In this document: positions 37,255-46,830 of the stretch, piece by piece
Layout: each line of letters begins with the position of its first letter
Position numbering within the stretch: the first letter of the stretch is position 1
Origin: Prolixibacteraceae bacterium UBA6029
GTDB lineage: Bacteria; Bacteroidota; Bacteroidia; Bacteroidales; Prolixibacteraceae
Direction of reading: 5' to 3'
Assembly: GCA_002429385.1 (NCBI GenBank)
Contig: DIZL01000006.1
Location: forward strand, 1 to 64,000
DNA length: 64,000 bases
Notes under the pieces: model-generated
The model's input: the letters and a program-made list of their open reading frames with translations, nothing else
Database searches by the model: none
What the model was told of the DNA's origin: nothing
Translations under genes and position numbers: made by a program

Positions 37255-37404
37255 TTCCTATGCCATTAATTTAAAACCCCTTAGAAATCGTTTTTTACAT
37301 TTCATAACTTGTTCAAAATAACGATCATCCGGGCATATTTTTTTGTCGTAAATTTTGTATCTTTATCCTACGAATGAGTTTCTGGCACAGTCTAACCTAA
37401 AGAC

Positions 37405-37605
37405 TCACCACTGAACTCCCTGGCTCCAGACACCAATTGCCGCTCCATTAAGATATACTTCTTCAAAGCAATGAACATGCTTTCGACCTATACGGAATGT
37501 ATCCGGGTAAGGATTGCGTCGTGTTTGCTTCGTATAATTTGATTTGTAATTGACTTCTATCTGTATTAAAATCGATTTCTCAATACAGATAGAAGACAGA
37601 TGCAA
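37405..37605 (-). pseudogene. Small ORF in repeat element C2, paralog of 24367-24597
   Basis: The C-terminal 38 codons (from RRNPYPDTFRIGRKHVHC to the final QGVQW and TGA) align without gaps to the frame in element C1, with most differences at third codon positions and the stop shared. The start codon lies within the 11-bp repeat and is doubtful. Another minus-strand frame (37580-37840) covers the flank upstream of the repeat; it may be the missing N-terminal part of the same decayed gene, disrupted by the repeat. Family unknown. Confidence 0.3.
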
Positions 37606-37617
37606 AGCAGATACTAA
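37554..37617. repeat. 11-bp-unit inverted element (element C2)
   Basis: CTTCTATCTGT (37554-37564) opposes three tandem 11-mers ACAGATAGAAG, ACAGATGCAAA and GCAGATACTAA (37585-37617). The repeat and the flanks (about 37405-37553 and 37618-37770) match element C1 at 24.4-24.75 kb. It occupies the 700-bp gap between thioredoxin and the CCA-adding enzyme gene. Confidence 0.8.
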
Positions 37618-37901
37618 AAGGAGAACCCATCCCGATCCCCTCCCTGTCCTTATTCAAACCCGGCCCAAAATCCCTTTGGTCAGTTACTTTAACGGAAAGT
37701 CCTTTCGCAAACAGGCATTTTGAAGGGGAATAAGAGCCTGACTTATCAATCAGCAAATCATTATCCTTTAAAAAGAACAATTTCCCTGATTTAAAACCTG
37801 GAATTAATTTCAAAACAGCAATTAATTGTAATTTTGTCACGGTTTAGTTCAAATTGTCAGATTCAAGCATTTTAATAGTAGTATTATTTGGGATTTAGCT
37901 C

Positions 37902-39317
37902 ATGAAACAACATTTACAACATACGATATTTAATGTGATTTCAGAAACTGCTGACCAGCTCAATCAGGAAACATATGTGATTGGCGGTTATGTCAGGGAC
38001 CTTATTTTAAAACGACCCTCGCCCGACATTGATATAGTTACAATCGGCAGTGGTATTCAGTTAGCTGAAAAGACTGCCAAAAGATTAGACCCAAACATTC
38101 AGGTGAGTGTTTTTAAGAATTTTGGCACAGCCATGCTTAAATATCAGTCGCTGGAGGTGGAATTTGTCGGTGCACGTAAAGAATCATACCAGGAGGACTC
38201 CAGGAATCCGATCGTTGAGGATGGCACATTGGAGGAAGATCAAAATCGAAGGGATTTTACGATTAATGCTTTGGCCATTTGTCTGAACAAAGATCGCTTC
38301 GGTGAACTGATTGATCCTTTTGGAGGAATGGAGGACATCCAGAACAGAATTATCCGTACACCACTCGAACCGGGGATTACCTTCTCCGATGACCCCCTAC
38401 GCATGATGCGTGCGATCAGGTTTGCTTCACAACTTGGCTTTACAATCGAAGAAAAGACACTGGAGGCCATATCGCTGAATAAAACGCGTATTCATATTAT
38501 CTCTAAAGAACGAATCGGTGAAGAGTTAAATAAGATCATTCTTTCGTCAAAGCCTTCCGTAGGATTTAAATTATTGGACCAAACAGGATTACTTGAGATC
38601 ATCTTTCCTGAATTGCACCGCATGAAAGGACAGGAATTCGTCAACGGGATTGGTCATAAAGACAATTTCTATCATACGTTGGAGGTTCTGGACCGAATTG
38701 CTCCAACGACTAATTATCTTTGGTTACGATGGTCAGCTTTACTGCACGATATCGCAAAGCCTGTAACCAAGAAATATATACCCCCGATTGGATGGACCTT
38801 TTATTCGCATAATTTTATTGGCGCTAAAATGGTTCCGGCCCTGTTTAAGAAGATGAAATTCCCGCTCAATGAGAAGATGAAGTATGTTCAGAAACTCGTT
38901 GAACTTCATATGCGGCCTATAGTGCTCTCTGAAGAAGAGGTTACTGATTCTGCGATCCGAAGGTTACTGTTTGAGGCGGGAGATGACATCGATGATCTGA
39001 TGACCTTGTGTGAGGCGGATATAACCTCAAAAAATCAGGAGAAAGTTAAAAAATATTACAGTAATTTTCAACTGGTCCGGCAGAAGTTAAAAGACCTGGA
39101 AGAAAAGGATCACATCCGTAACTTTCAGCCACCTGTAACCGGTGAAACCATTATGGAGGTATTCGGACTTGGACCATGCAAGGAAATCGGGCAGATCAAA
39201 ACCGCCATTAAAGAAGCAATTCTCGACGGTATTATTCCAAATGATCACGATCAGGCCTACGAATATATGTTGAAAATAGCCAAAGATCTGGGATTAACTC
39301 CGGTCTCAGGTCAATGA
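37902..39317 (+). CDS. cca: CCA-adding tRNA nucleotidyltransferase
   Basis: 471-residue class II nucleotidyltransferase with an HD domain. The catalytic region has YVIGGYVRDLILKRPSPDID (DxD metal ligands), RRDFTINALAI and the RMMRAIRFASQLGF arginine motif. The HD motif LLHDIAKP is near 282. The protein builds or repairs the 3-prime CCA of tRNAs; the HD part may give phosphatase activity. The 3-prime end overlaps the convergent nuclease-family gene by 7 bases. Confidence 0.92.
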   Translation: MKQHLQHTIFNVISETADQLNQETYVIGGYVRDLILKRPSPDIDIVTIGSGIQLAEKTAKRLDPNIQVSVFKNFGTAMLKYQSLEVEFVGARKESYQEDSRNPIVEDGTLEEDQNRRDFTINALAICLNKDRFGELIDPFGGMEDIQNRIIRTPLEPGITFSDDPLRMMRAIRFASQLGFTIEEKTLEAISLNKTRIHIISKERIGEELNKIILSSKPSVGFKLLDQTGLLEIIFPELHRMKGQEFVNGIGHKDNFYHTLEVLDRIAPTTNYLWLRWSALLHDIAKPVTKKYIPPIGWTFYSHNFIGAKMVPALFKKMKFPLNEKMKYVQKLVELHMRPIVLSEEEVTDSAIRRLLFEAGDDIDDLMTLCEADITSKNQEKVKKYYSNFQLVRQKLKDLEEKDHIRNFQPPVTGETIMEVFGLGPCKEIGQIKTAIKEAILDGIIPNDHDQAYEYMLKIAKDLGLTPVSGQ

Positions 39318-40348
39318 TCGGTCCTTTGAATCCGAAGTAAAATGGGAAGGTGATCGGAGAAACCTTCCTTGTACTTAAATCCCACATAGGTCCGTTTGGG
39401 TTTGACACCGCCAAACTTAACATCAGGTTCGAGAAGAAAGCCGGCATTAAATATTTCTGCGTTCAGAAATTTAATGCATCCTGTACCTTCCACAAAATTG
39501 TCTGAAACGATCCATTGATCAAATACTTCCCATGTATACTGGCTTTTAATTGTCTTAACAGGATTCGAATGCCACGCAAGGGAAAGATTAATCAGCTCAC
39601 CTTTTATCGCAGGATTATCCACAGCTTTAGCGCCCAATACACTTAATACACTTTCATCGTCTGGAGTGTCATTAAAATCACCCATGCAAATGATTTTAGC
39701 AGATGAGAACCGGGAATTCAGTCGCCTGATGGCTTCCTTAAGTGTTTCAGCTGCCAGTCTGCGAAACCGAATGGTTTCCATGATCCCTCCATAACGGGAA
39801 GGCCAGTGATTCACAAATACATGCAAGGTATCACAACCGTTCAGAACACCGCTAACCCGAAGAATATCCCTGGTTTTAAACGACCGGTTAGTTGGATCAA
39901 CAACAGGGATTGCCTCCCAATCGAATGGTCTGAATAAATCAGGTCGATAAATGAGCGCTACATCAATACCCCGTTCATCAGGTGAGTCCTTTTGGACTAT
40001 TTTATAATGATATTTTTTTAAAGGGGCATTACCTGTTAATAGTTCCAGAACGTGTAAATTTTCGATTTCGCAAAGCCCGACAAGTATAGGTGGATTCCAT
40101 TTCCCGGCTGCGACAATCACTTTGCCAAGCCTTTCAGCCTTTTTATGCATTCTCCCGGGAGTCCATCTTCGGTTACCCTCAGTGGTAAAGTCATCATCCC
40201 TTGTGAGCGAATCGTTCTCGCTGTCGTAAAAATTCTCAGTATTGTAAAACATCAGGGTAAATTCATTCCTGGTCAAATTCTCCTGACAGAAACTATTCTT
40301 TGTCCGAACAAGAACTAATATAATACAGATTACAACGATGAGTTTCAT
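39311..40348 (-). CDS. Secreted endonuclease/exonuclease/phosphatase-family protein
   Basis: 345 residues with an N-terminal signal peptide (about 1-20). EEP-fold signatures: FYNTENFYDSEND near the start, the catalytic Glu in LVGLCEIENLHVL, HVFVNHWPSRYGG, CMGDFNDTPDDESV and SDHLPILL at the C-terminus. The family includes DNases, phosphodiesterases and sphingomyelinases; the substrate cannot be assigned. Common in Bacteroidota as an exported enzyme. Confidence 0.85.
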   Translation of the reverse strand: MKLIVVICIILVLVRTKNSFCQENLTRNEFTLMFYNTENFYDSENDSLTRDDDFTTEGNRRWTPGRMHKKAERLGKVIVAAGKWNPPILVGLCEIENLHVLELLTGNAPLKKYHYKIVQKDSPDERGIDVALIYRPDLFRPFDWEAIPVVDPTNRSFKTRDILRVSGVLNGCDTLHVFVNHWPSRYGGIMETIRFRRLAAETLKEAIRRLNSRFSSAKIICMGDFNDTPDDESVLSVLGAKAVDNPAIKGELINLSLAWHSNPVKTIKSQYTWEVFDQWIVSDNFVEGTGCIKFLNAEIFNAGFLLEPDVKFGGVKPKRTYVGFKYKEGFSDHLPILLRIQRTDH

Positions 40349-40472
40349 TTGCTTAAAATATATGTAACAAGTTAAGCAAAGCTTACCGAAAAGAAAATGA
40401 TCTTTAGAAGTATTTTAGGGAATGTATGGCCTAAATGTTTATTCCAAAACAAGTAGAAATAATTACTACTGA

Positions 40473-41909
40473 TTATTTAGCCTTCTTTTCCTGACGCTCA
40501 AGGGCTCCTATATCCGGACCGGCATCTAAAAAACGGTCACGTCCTTTTAGATCAAGAGGGTATAATTTACTGATAGCCCGGTTTGCTGCATCCTTGGCTG
40601 GACTAAGCGTGTCAAGTTCGAAAATATATTTCTTGTACGGGTCTACGAATTTAGGATCGACTCCTTTCAGAATATTCACGTAATGATCCACATTCGTTGT
40701 CTTAAACGTATCGGCAACCTGAAGGATACATCGGTCGAATTTATAATTAAACAAAGCTTCGCTCTTATTGCTCAGCAGTAATTCATTCCCGTCAATGGCA
40801 TTTCCGGTGATAATACAGTTACCGAAATTTGCCTTGGCTAAATCACCAATATAGGCAGGTTTATCTTTACTGATGATAAGATAATTCTGGATCTGAAGGG
40901 AAGGTGTACTACGGGCTTTTGAGCCATAACCGCCCCAGTAATTGGCAATGGTCGAATGGTTGAACTCATAACTTCCCCCTACAAGCAAGGCCACAGCATA
41001 AAAACCACAGTTAGTTATCAGGCAATTACTTGCCTCGATATCCGATTTCATGGCAAATATCCCGGCATAAGCCATATTCTGAATCTTGGCATTATTAAGC
41101 ATCACTGTTGCAAAACCTTCGTTTTCAATGTTGCCCACCTGAAGGCCAATGTTCGCATTTTTAATTTCCACATTCGAAAATTCATTGCCTTTACTTCCTG
41201 AATATAACAAGACGCCATTCCATTGGTCAGGAACATTGGCATAAACACTTTCGAGCCGGTCGCCATAAAAGAGAATCGGGCTGTCAACAGTTCCATTGGC
41301 CAGAACTTTTCCTTTCACATATAAGCCGGCATCTTTATGAAAGTAGATCTTGGTGCCGGGTTCAATGGTTAATGTGGCATTGCTGTCAACAAGGGCATAA
41401 TTGTATACCAGGTAAGGTTTATGATTGGTCCATGTGCTTGTCTTCAGATTCGCTCCTTTTATCAGATTAAAATCCTGCCCCCAGGCCAACACTTTAACAT
41501 CCTGATGGTTTGAATTAGTCACAAACTCAATAGAATCCTTTACAATCAGCGGAAGATTCTGACCACTTGGATCGACAGTGACCTCAACAAAAATATACAT
41601 GCTGTCATGAGGTGCAATTTCCAGGTTATGAACCTCATTGGCCGAAACGCCATTGATGTTTAACCTGAAATTGGAAGTTTTATCTTTAGCCAGTCTGATA
41701 GAAGTTATCATGACCTTCTGACTATAAGGATTATAAACCTTTAAATGCTGCGTTGTCGAACCAACAGTTGTAAATACCGTGTCGAACCTCACTGTATCAT
41801 TCGAAAAACGAAGCTTGACATTAGGCGAAGTAAGATACTTTTCATCCTGACAGGAATACAGATATCCCACCGTCAGGAGCAATAATACTATGTAGATTAG
41901 TCGTTTCAA
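40473..41909 (-). CDS. Lipoprotein with beta-sandwich and beta-helix domains
   Basis: 478 residues with a TTG start at 41909: the codon encoding the first residue before KRLIYIVLLLLTVGYLYSC is TTG, and no ATG or GTG precedes the signal. The lipobox Cys is at 20. Residues 30-130 look like an Ig/ASPM-type beta-sandwich (FDTVFTTVGSTTQHLKVYNP). From about 165 onwards runs a right-handed beta-helix-like region (LTIEPGTKIYFHKDAGLYVK, then repeated short turns with NAKIQNMAYAGIFA). It closes with the PLDLKGRDRFLDAGPDIGALE motif found at the end of many surface beta-helix proteins. Role unknown. Confidence 0.8.
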   Translation of the reverse strand: MKRLIYIVLLLLTVGYLYSCQDEKYLTSPNVKLRFSNDTVRFDTVFTTVGSTTQHLKVYNPYSQKVMITSIRLAKDKTSNFRLNINGVSANEVHNLEIAPHDSMYIFVEVTVDPSGQNLPLIVKDSIEFVTNSNHQDVKVLAWGQDFNLIKGANLKTSTWTNHKPYLVYNYALVDSNATLTIEPGTKIYFHKDAGLYVKGKVLANGTVDSPILFYGDRLESVYANVPDQWNGVLLYSGSKGNEFSNVEIKNANIGLQVGNIENEGFATVMLNNAKIQNMAYAGIFAMKSDIEASNCLITNCGFYAVALLVGGSYEFNHSTIANYWGGYGSKARSTPSLQIQNYLIISKDKPAYIGDLAKANFGNCIITGNAIDGNELLLSNKSEALFNYKFDRCILQVADTFKTTNVDHYVNILKGVDPKFVDPYKKYIFELDTLSPAKDAANRAISKLYPLDLKGRDRFLDAGPDIGALERQEKKAK

Positions 41910-42238
41910 GTGAAATATTTCAGTCTGTATGCTTCATTTATGATAACGTCATTTCTGCACACATATTATTTCAAAATTAATAAATGATTTTCACATTTTT
42001 TAACATTCTGATAGCTAAATGACTAAAACATCCTTAACGATTGTTAATCTTACCAGAAAATAAGGAAAACAAAAATATATAATTCATCATCTAATTAATA
42101 ATCATCATATTATACTCCAGAGCAACACTCTTGCTAAAACATTAACAAATCGCTATTATTCGATCTGAAGGTTTATCTGTTCAAATGTTTTAGATGTTTT
42201 AGATGTTTTTTAACTTTACCCACTGAATTATCTAGCGA
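41910..42238. other. Divergent promoter region before the GH3 fusion gene
   Basis: AT-rich gap with no open frame of note. Near 42185-42211 three tandem 9-mers occur (ATGTTTTAG twice, then ATGTTTTTT), followed by TAACTTTA (about 42210-42217), which resembles a Bacteroidota -7 box ending in A instead of G, about 22 bases before the ATG. Confidence 0.4.
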
Positions 42239-45181
42239 ATGAAACATTTAATCAGCCTGATCTGCTTACTGGTTATCCTCACAGGAATGACTAACGCAAA
42301 AGAGAATCCTCCCTTTCTCAAATACTCCGGGGACCAATGGGTTGATTCAATAATGAAAAGGATGACCATCGATCAGAAGATTGGTCAGTTATTCATGATT
42401 CAGGCCTATTCGAACAAGAAAAACGAACATACTGAAGCGCTTTTAAAGCTGATTAACCAATTTCAGGTAGGCGGGGTTATTTTTATGCAAGGGGGCCCTG
42501 TGGAGCAGGCCAATATCTGCAACAGGTTACAGCAGGCCTCCGAAATCCCTTTGCTGATGGCTATCGATGCTGAAAACGGACTTGGATTCAGGTTGGATTC
42601 TACGCTAAATTACCCTATTCAAATGGCCCTTGGAGCCATCACCAATGATTCCTTGATTTATCGCATGGGCTTCGAAATCGGAGAACAATGTCGCCTGGTG
42701 GGTATCAACATGAACATGGCTCCAGTTTGCGACATCAATGTTAATCCCGATAATCCGATCATTAATTACCGTTCTTTTGGTGAAGACAAAATACAGGTGG
42801 CCCGCAAATCATGGCTGTACGCCAGCGGTATGCAGGATGCAGGAATCATTGCTACAGCCAAGCACTTTCCCGGTCATGGTGATACCAAGGTCGATTCGCA
42901 CTATAAACTGCCTGTGATTGAACAAACAAAGATTCACCTGGACTCAATGGAATTATTTCCTTTTGCTTACCTGATAAATAAAGGAATATCGGCGATAATG
43001 ACTGGTCATTTGCAGGTGCCTGCCCTTGAGCCAAACGGCAGGACTCCGGCCTCTCTTTCGCCCCGGATTATTACCAAAAAGCTTAAGAAGGATATGGGTT
43101 TCAACGGATTGGTTATCACCGACGCCATGAATATGAAAGGGGTAAGCAATCAGTATTCATCAGCCCAATCATCGGTAAAAGCGCTGAAAGCCGGTAACGA
43201 TATGTTGGAAATCGTACCCAATCTCGATCGTGCAATCGAAGCCGTTAAACATGCAGTCAAAACCGGTGAACTGACCATGGATCAAATCAATGAAAAGTGC
43301 CGGAAGATCTTAACCGCAAAAAGATGGCTGGGTCTTGATAAACAAAAACTGGTTGATCCCAAAAACCTGTATCAAAAACTAAATGCAAACAAATACCGTC
43401 TCACCCAACGTTTGCTTCAGGAACAGGCCATGACAGTTTTGATTAACCAACAAAACATCATCCCCTTACAACAACTTGACACCCTGAAAATTGCCAGCCT
43501 GGTGATTGGTTCTGAACAGGTAACCCCGTTTCAGAAAATGCTGGGAAATTATACAGCTATCGATCATTTCAATCTGGGCAAAACTCCTTCAGAAGAAGAA
43601 ATTACACAGACATTGAATCAGTTAAATCCTTACAATCTGATCATTGTAGGGATTCAGGAAATGGGTCTGTATCCTTATCGACGATTCGGAATCTCGGATC
43701 AGCAGATAAATCTGATTGAACGGCTCAAAGATAAGAATACGGTGATCTGTTTCTTCGGAAATCCATACGCTATGAAGCATTTCACCTCGCTTACGAATGC
43801 CCGCAGCCTGATTGTTACCTACGAAAACGACACGGATGCCCAGGAAATGGCCGCTCAGCTCATCTTTGGGGCAACCAATGCCACTGGCAAACTGCCTGTT
43901 AGTGTAAAAAATCTTTTCGCTTTAAATTCAGGCATTGATATCAAATCAATTCAGCGCTTAAAGTATACTTTGCCTGAAGAAGTAAAAATAAGTTCGGATT
44001 ATCTTACTTTTCATATGGATTCCTTAGCTGATTCGGCAATCCGTAACAAGGCGTTCCCAGGCTGCCAGGTATTGGTGGCCAAAGAAGGCAAAGTCATCTT
44101 CAATAAGAGTTATGGCTTTTTAACCTATGACAATCTGATCCCTGTCCGCAACGATGACCTTTATGACCTGGCCTCAGTCACCAAAATCTCTGCGGCGCTT
44201 CCTGCCGTCATGAAACTCTATGATGAAAAGAAGATTGACCTGGATAAACCGTTTGCCGATTATTTTACTGAATTTAAAAATACAAACAAATCGGTCATGA
44301 CTGTGCGCGACGTTCTTACCCACCAGGCACAACTTCAAAGCGGAATACCTTTCTGGCTCGAACCGGGAAGTACCACCCAATTGAGAAACGGAGCTTTTCG
44401 ATCGAAACCTTCCGAATTGTTTCAGGTCAGGGTGTCCTCAAATTGTTATACCCGTACAGACTTTAAAAATCAAATCATCAGGGATATCGTCCAATCCCCA
44501 TTAAGGGCTCATAAAGAATATCTCTATTCAGATTTAGGGTTCAGCCTCATTCCTTTTGTCACAGAACGAATTACCGGCACAGGCTTTATGGAATATCTGA
44601 ACAGGGAATTCTACAAACCGCTGGGTGCAGTAACTACGGGATTCAAACCTTACGAACGGCACCCTATTCAGCAAATTGCACCAACCGAAAATGATCTCAC
44701 CTTTCGCAAAGAACTCCTGCAGGGCTATGTACACGATGAATTGGCGGCTTTACTCGGCGGAGTGTCTGGAAATGCAGGACTCTTCAGTTCGGCGAACGAC
44801 CTGGCCAAGATCATGCAAATGTACCTTCAATCGGGGTATTATGGCGGCAAACAATATATTTCACCTGCTACAATTGCTGAGTTTACAAAGGTTCAGTTTC
44901 CGCAAAGCCCTAATTACCGGGCCCTTGGATTCGATAAACCAAACTCTGCATCAGGCGTAACAAAAAACAAATATCCTGCCCCTGACGCCAGTCCTGAAAG
45001 TTATGGACATACCGGCTTTACCGGCATTTATACCTGGTCCGATCCGAAGAACCAGATCCTGTTTATCTTTCTTTCAAACAGAGTCTATCCGACAAGACGA
45101 AACACGGCAATCTACGACTTGGATGTCCGAACTAAAATGCATCAGGTCATCTATGATGCTATAAAACATGGAGTCAATTAA
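42239..45181 (+). CDS. GH3 beta-N-acetylhexosaminidase fused to a beta-lactamase-fold hydrolase
   Basis: 980 residues, signal peptide 1-20. Residues 35-560 are a NagZ-like GH3 enzyme: KHFPGHGDTKVDSH (208-221) supplies the His acid/base loop typical of NagZ, and the nucleophile is D295 in ITDAMNMKG. Residues 590-980 form a serine beta-lactamase/transpeptidase-like domain with SVTK at 646-649, YSDLGF as the second motif and HTGFTG as the third. This fusion is known in Bacteroidota, where it probably processes cell-wall muropeptides or glycans in the periplasm. Substrate of the second domain unknown. Confidence 0.9.
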   Translation: MKHLISLICLLVILTGMTNAKENPPFLKYSGDQWVDSIMKRMTIDQKIGQLFMIQAYSNKKNEHTEALLKLINQFQVGGVIFMQGGPVEQANICNRLQQASEIPLLMAIDAENGLGFRLDSTLNYPIQMALGAITNDSLIYRMGFEIGEQCRLVGINMNMAPVCDINVNPDNPIINYRSFGEDKIQVARKSWLYASGMQDAGIIATAKHFPGHGDTKVDSHYKLPVIEQTKIHLDSMELFPFAYLINKGISAIMTGHLQVPALEPNGRTPASLSPRIITKKLKKDMGFNGLVITDAMNMKGVSNQYSSAQSSVKALKAGNDMLEIVPNLDRAIEAVKHAVKTGELTMDQINEKCRKILTAKRWLGLDKQKLVDPKNLYQKLNANKYRLTQRLLQEQAMTVLINQQNIIPLQQLDTLKIASLVIGSEQVTPFQKMLGNYTAIDHFNLGKTPSEEEITQTLNQLNPYNLIIVGIQEMGLYPYRRFGISDQQINLIERLKDKNTVICFFGNPYAMKHFTSLTNARSLIVTYENDTDAQEMAAQLIFGATNATGKLPVSVKNLFALNSGIDIKSIQRLKYTLPEEVKISSDYLTFHMDSLADSAIRNKAFPGCQVLVAKEGKVIFNKSYGFLTYDNLIPVRNDDLYDLASVTKISAALPAVMKLYDEKKIDLDKPFADYFTEFKNTNKSVMTVRDVLTHQAQLQSGIPFWLEPGSTTQLRNGAFRSKPSELFQVRVSSNCYTRTDFKNQIIRDIVQSPLRAHKEYLYSDLGFSLIPFVTERITGTGFMEYLNREFYKPLGAVTTGFKPYERHPIQQIAPTENDLTFRKELLQGYVHDELAALLGGVSGNAGLFSSANDLAKIMQMYLQSGYYGGKQYISPATIAEFTKVQFPQSPNYRALGFDKPNSASGVTKNKYPAPDASPESYGHTGFTGIYTWSDPKNQILFIFLSNRVYPTRRNTAIYDLDVRTKMHQVIYDAIKHGVN

Positions 45182-45346
45182 CTCTTAAAAATTGTTAAAT
45201 CTTTTACCGAATCTTAATCCATTTGCAATATTATTTTATTTATAATTACGTATGAGACAAGATATATCATGAATAGGGCAAACTGTTAAGTAGTAAATTG
45301 GATAAATTCTTCCAAAATCTTCCAATAAAACATTAGGGTTATCCCA

Positions 45347-45375
45347 TTGTTATTTCTTTATTAATTCTAACTTTA
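45347..45375 (+). promoter_or_regulatory. Predicted promoter of the 84-residue protein gene
   Basis: TTG (45347-45349), 18 bases, TAACTTTA (45368-45375). The -7 box departs from TAnnTTTG in its last base. It would give a leader of about 42 bases. Confidence 0.4.
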
Positions 45376-45423
45376 AACGTTGTTTAGAAAGAAAAGAGTG
45401 TGAACCCATAAAAACTAACTATC

Positions 45424-45678
45424 ATGGAAAGAAAAATCACTTTTAATGAACTTCGTCACATCAAAGACAGCCTTCCTGCCGGTTCAATCAGTAAAATTGC
45501 GCAAGAATTTGGGATTGAAGTTGAAACCGTCAGGAATTATTTTGGAGGCGCTAATTATGACAGAGGTAAATCTGTAGGATTACACATTGAACCGGGTCCG
45601 GATGGTGGCGTTGTTCTTATCGACGATTGTGCCATTTTGGAAAGAGCCCAGCAATTAATCACATCCCACGCAAATTAA
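45424..45678 (+). CDS. Small putative HTH DNA-binding protein
   Basis: 84 residues. The first half reads as a helix-turn-helix: FNELRHIKDSLPAGSISKIA, then QEFGIEVETVRNYFGG, resembling a recognition helix. The second half is a short strand region (GPDGGVVLIDDCAILERAQ). Highly similar small proteins are common in Bacteroidota, usually single genes. The gene has its own promoter and a strong terminator, so it is expressed alone, perhaps abundantly as a nucleoid or housekeeping regulator. The function is inferred from the HTH pattern only. Confidence 0.65.
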   Translation: MERKITFNELRHIKDSLPAGSISKIAQEFGIEVETVRNYFGGANYDRGKSVGLHIEPGPDGGVVLIDDCAILERAQQLITSHAN

Positions 45679-45704
45679 ATTACTTTATACGATTTGATGA
45701 ACAG

Positions 45705-45736
45705 ACTGCTCTATCCTGATGGAGCAGTTTTTTTAT
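45705..45736 (+). terminator. Terminator after the small HTH gene
   Basis: ACTGCTC (45705-45711) pairs with GAGCAGT (45722-45728), followed by a T-run of about eight. Its position means the in-frame ATG at 45719 is not the start of the next gene. Confidence 0.8.
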
Positions 45737-45763
45737 GTCCCTTCTAACCTAAACCTACCAATT

Positions 45764-46552
45764 GTGAAAAACATTCTCCTACTCTTAATCCTGTGTTTAC
45801 TGACTGTATCGCTAAGCGCCAAGAAACCGCTGTTCAATGGAAAAAATCTAAAGAACTGGGATATCTTTCTGGGTACTCCGATCCCCGGATTTGAAGACCT
45901 GGCCAAAAAAGCAACTCCTGCATCAACCTATCAGGTTGTTGAACTGGATGGGCAGAAAATGATCCACATTTCGGGCGACATCTTTGCCTCACTTGCCACC
46001 AAAGCCGAATACGGCAATTATCACCTTCACCTCGAATTTAAATGGGGAGAGAAAGTTTACGGCAACCGAAACAGCGGCTTGCTTTATCATAGCTTTGGCC
46101 CTTTTGGTGCCTCATTTGGAACCTGGATGGCCACCATAGAGCACCAACTTCAGCACGGCAATCTTGGCGACACTTACCTGATGTGTAATACATCCTGTGA
46201 AACCAAAGTGACAAAGGGTGAAGACGGAAAATCTTATCTCTTTTCTCCGGAAGGACAATCCACCCCCTTCAGCGAAAAAGAGAATGGCCGATCCATTAAA
46301 AAAGCTAGAAATGCAGAGAAAGCATTGGGGGAATGGAACACCGTTGATTTGTATTGCTTCGGACAAACATCAGTTCACGTGGTAAACGGTCAGGTCGTAA
46401 TGATCAATACCAATTGCTCCAAAATCATAAACGGTCAAAAGGTTCCCCTGACGAAAGGCAAAATCCAATTGCAGTCTGAAGGTGGTGAGCTATATGTGAG
46501 GAAAATGGAGATTGAAAAAATAAAGGGCATCCCTGCAAATCTGACGAACTGA
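45764..46552 (+). CDS. Secreted DUF1080 (3-keto-disaccharide hydrolase-like) protein
   Basis: 262 residues from a GTG at 45764 (KNILLLLILCLLTVSLSA is the signal peptide). The ATG at 45719 is in the preceding terminator. The domain is the concanavalin-like DUF1080 fold: KPLFNGKNLKNWDIFLG, YGNYHLHLEFKWGEKVYGNR and NSGLLYHSFGP. Some family members hydrolyse 3-keto-glycosides, others only bind sugars; no catalytic residue can be confirmed here. Likely periplasmic or outer-membrane-associated carbohydrate metabolism. Confidence 0.82.
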   Translation: MKNILLLLILCLLTVSLSAKKPLFNGKNLKNWDIFLGTPIPGFEDLAKKATPASTYQVVELDGQKMIHISGDIFASLATKAEYGNYHLHLEFKWGEKVYGNRNSGLLYHSFGPFGASFGTWMATIEHQLQHGNLGDTYLMCNTSCETKVTKGEDGKSYLFSPEGQSTPFSEKENGRSIKKARNAEKALGEWNTVDLYCFGQTSVHVVNGQVVMINTNCSKIINGQKVPLTKGKIQLQSEGGELYVRKMEIEKIKGIPANLTN

Positions 46553-46585
46553 TTTTTAGATTAGACAATCCATTCCTGAAAGCAA

Positions 46586-46813
46586 TTATTTACTGTCCAG
46601 ATAGAGGGTATCGGGACAAAGATCAACACCATTGACCCATTGGATGCTTCCCAGGCAAGGTTTCACGGAATTAAACAGGCTCAAATCCTGTAATTCTTTA
46701 AACAGACCAATACCCAGATAGGGCTTCACATCAAACCTTTTCACTTCACCATTACTGAAAGAATAAATCCCTTCTCCGAACCAAAATTTCCTTGTATTTG
46801 GGATACTCCAAAG
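46586..46813 (-). pseudogene. Truncated DUF2442-family gene
   Basis: A minus-strand frame of 75 codons without any start codon. It matches the DUF2442 fold strongly: FSNGEVKRFDVKPYLGIG, then LFKELQDLSLFNSVKP and the signature IQWVNGVDLCPDTLY just before the stop. The N-terminal strand is missing: going upstream, the frame hits a stop (TAG) within the flank of the 11-bp repeat element at 46831-46942. DUF2442 proteins are small, often paired with DUF4160 proteins in putative toxin-antitoxin sets; no partner remains here. Probably a gene broken by the repeat. Confidence 0.6.
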
Positions 46814-46830
46814 CTATACCCAAGTGTCAC

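Noticed and set aside
37580..37840. 86-codon minus-strand frame next to element C2 as a real gene
   Set aside because: It ends inside the repeat and its counterpart in C1 is frameshifted, so it is treated as part of a decayed repeat unit.
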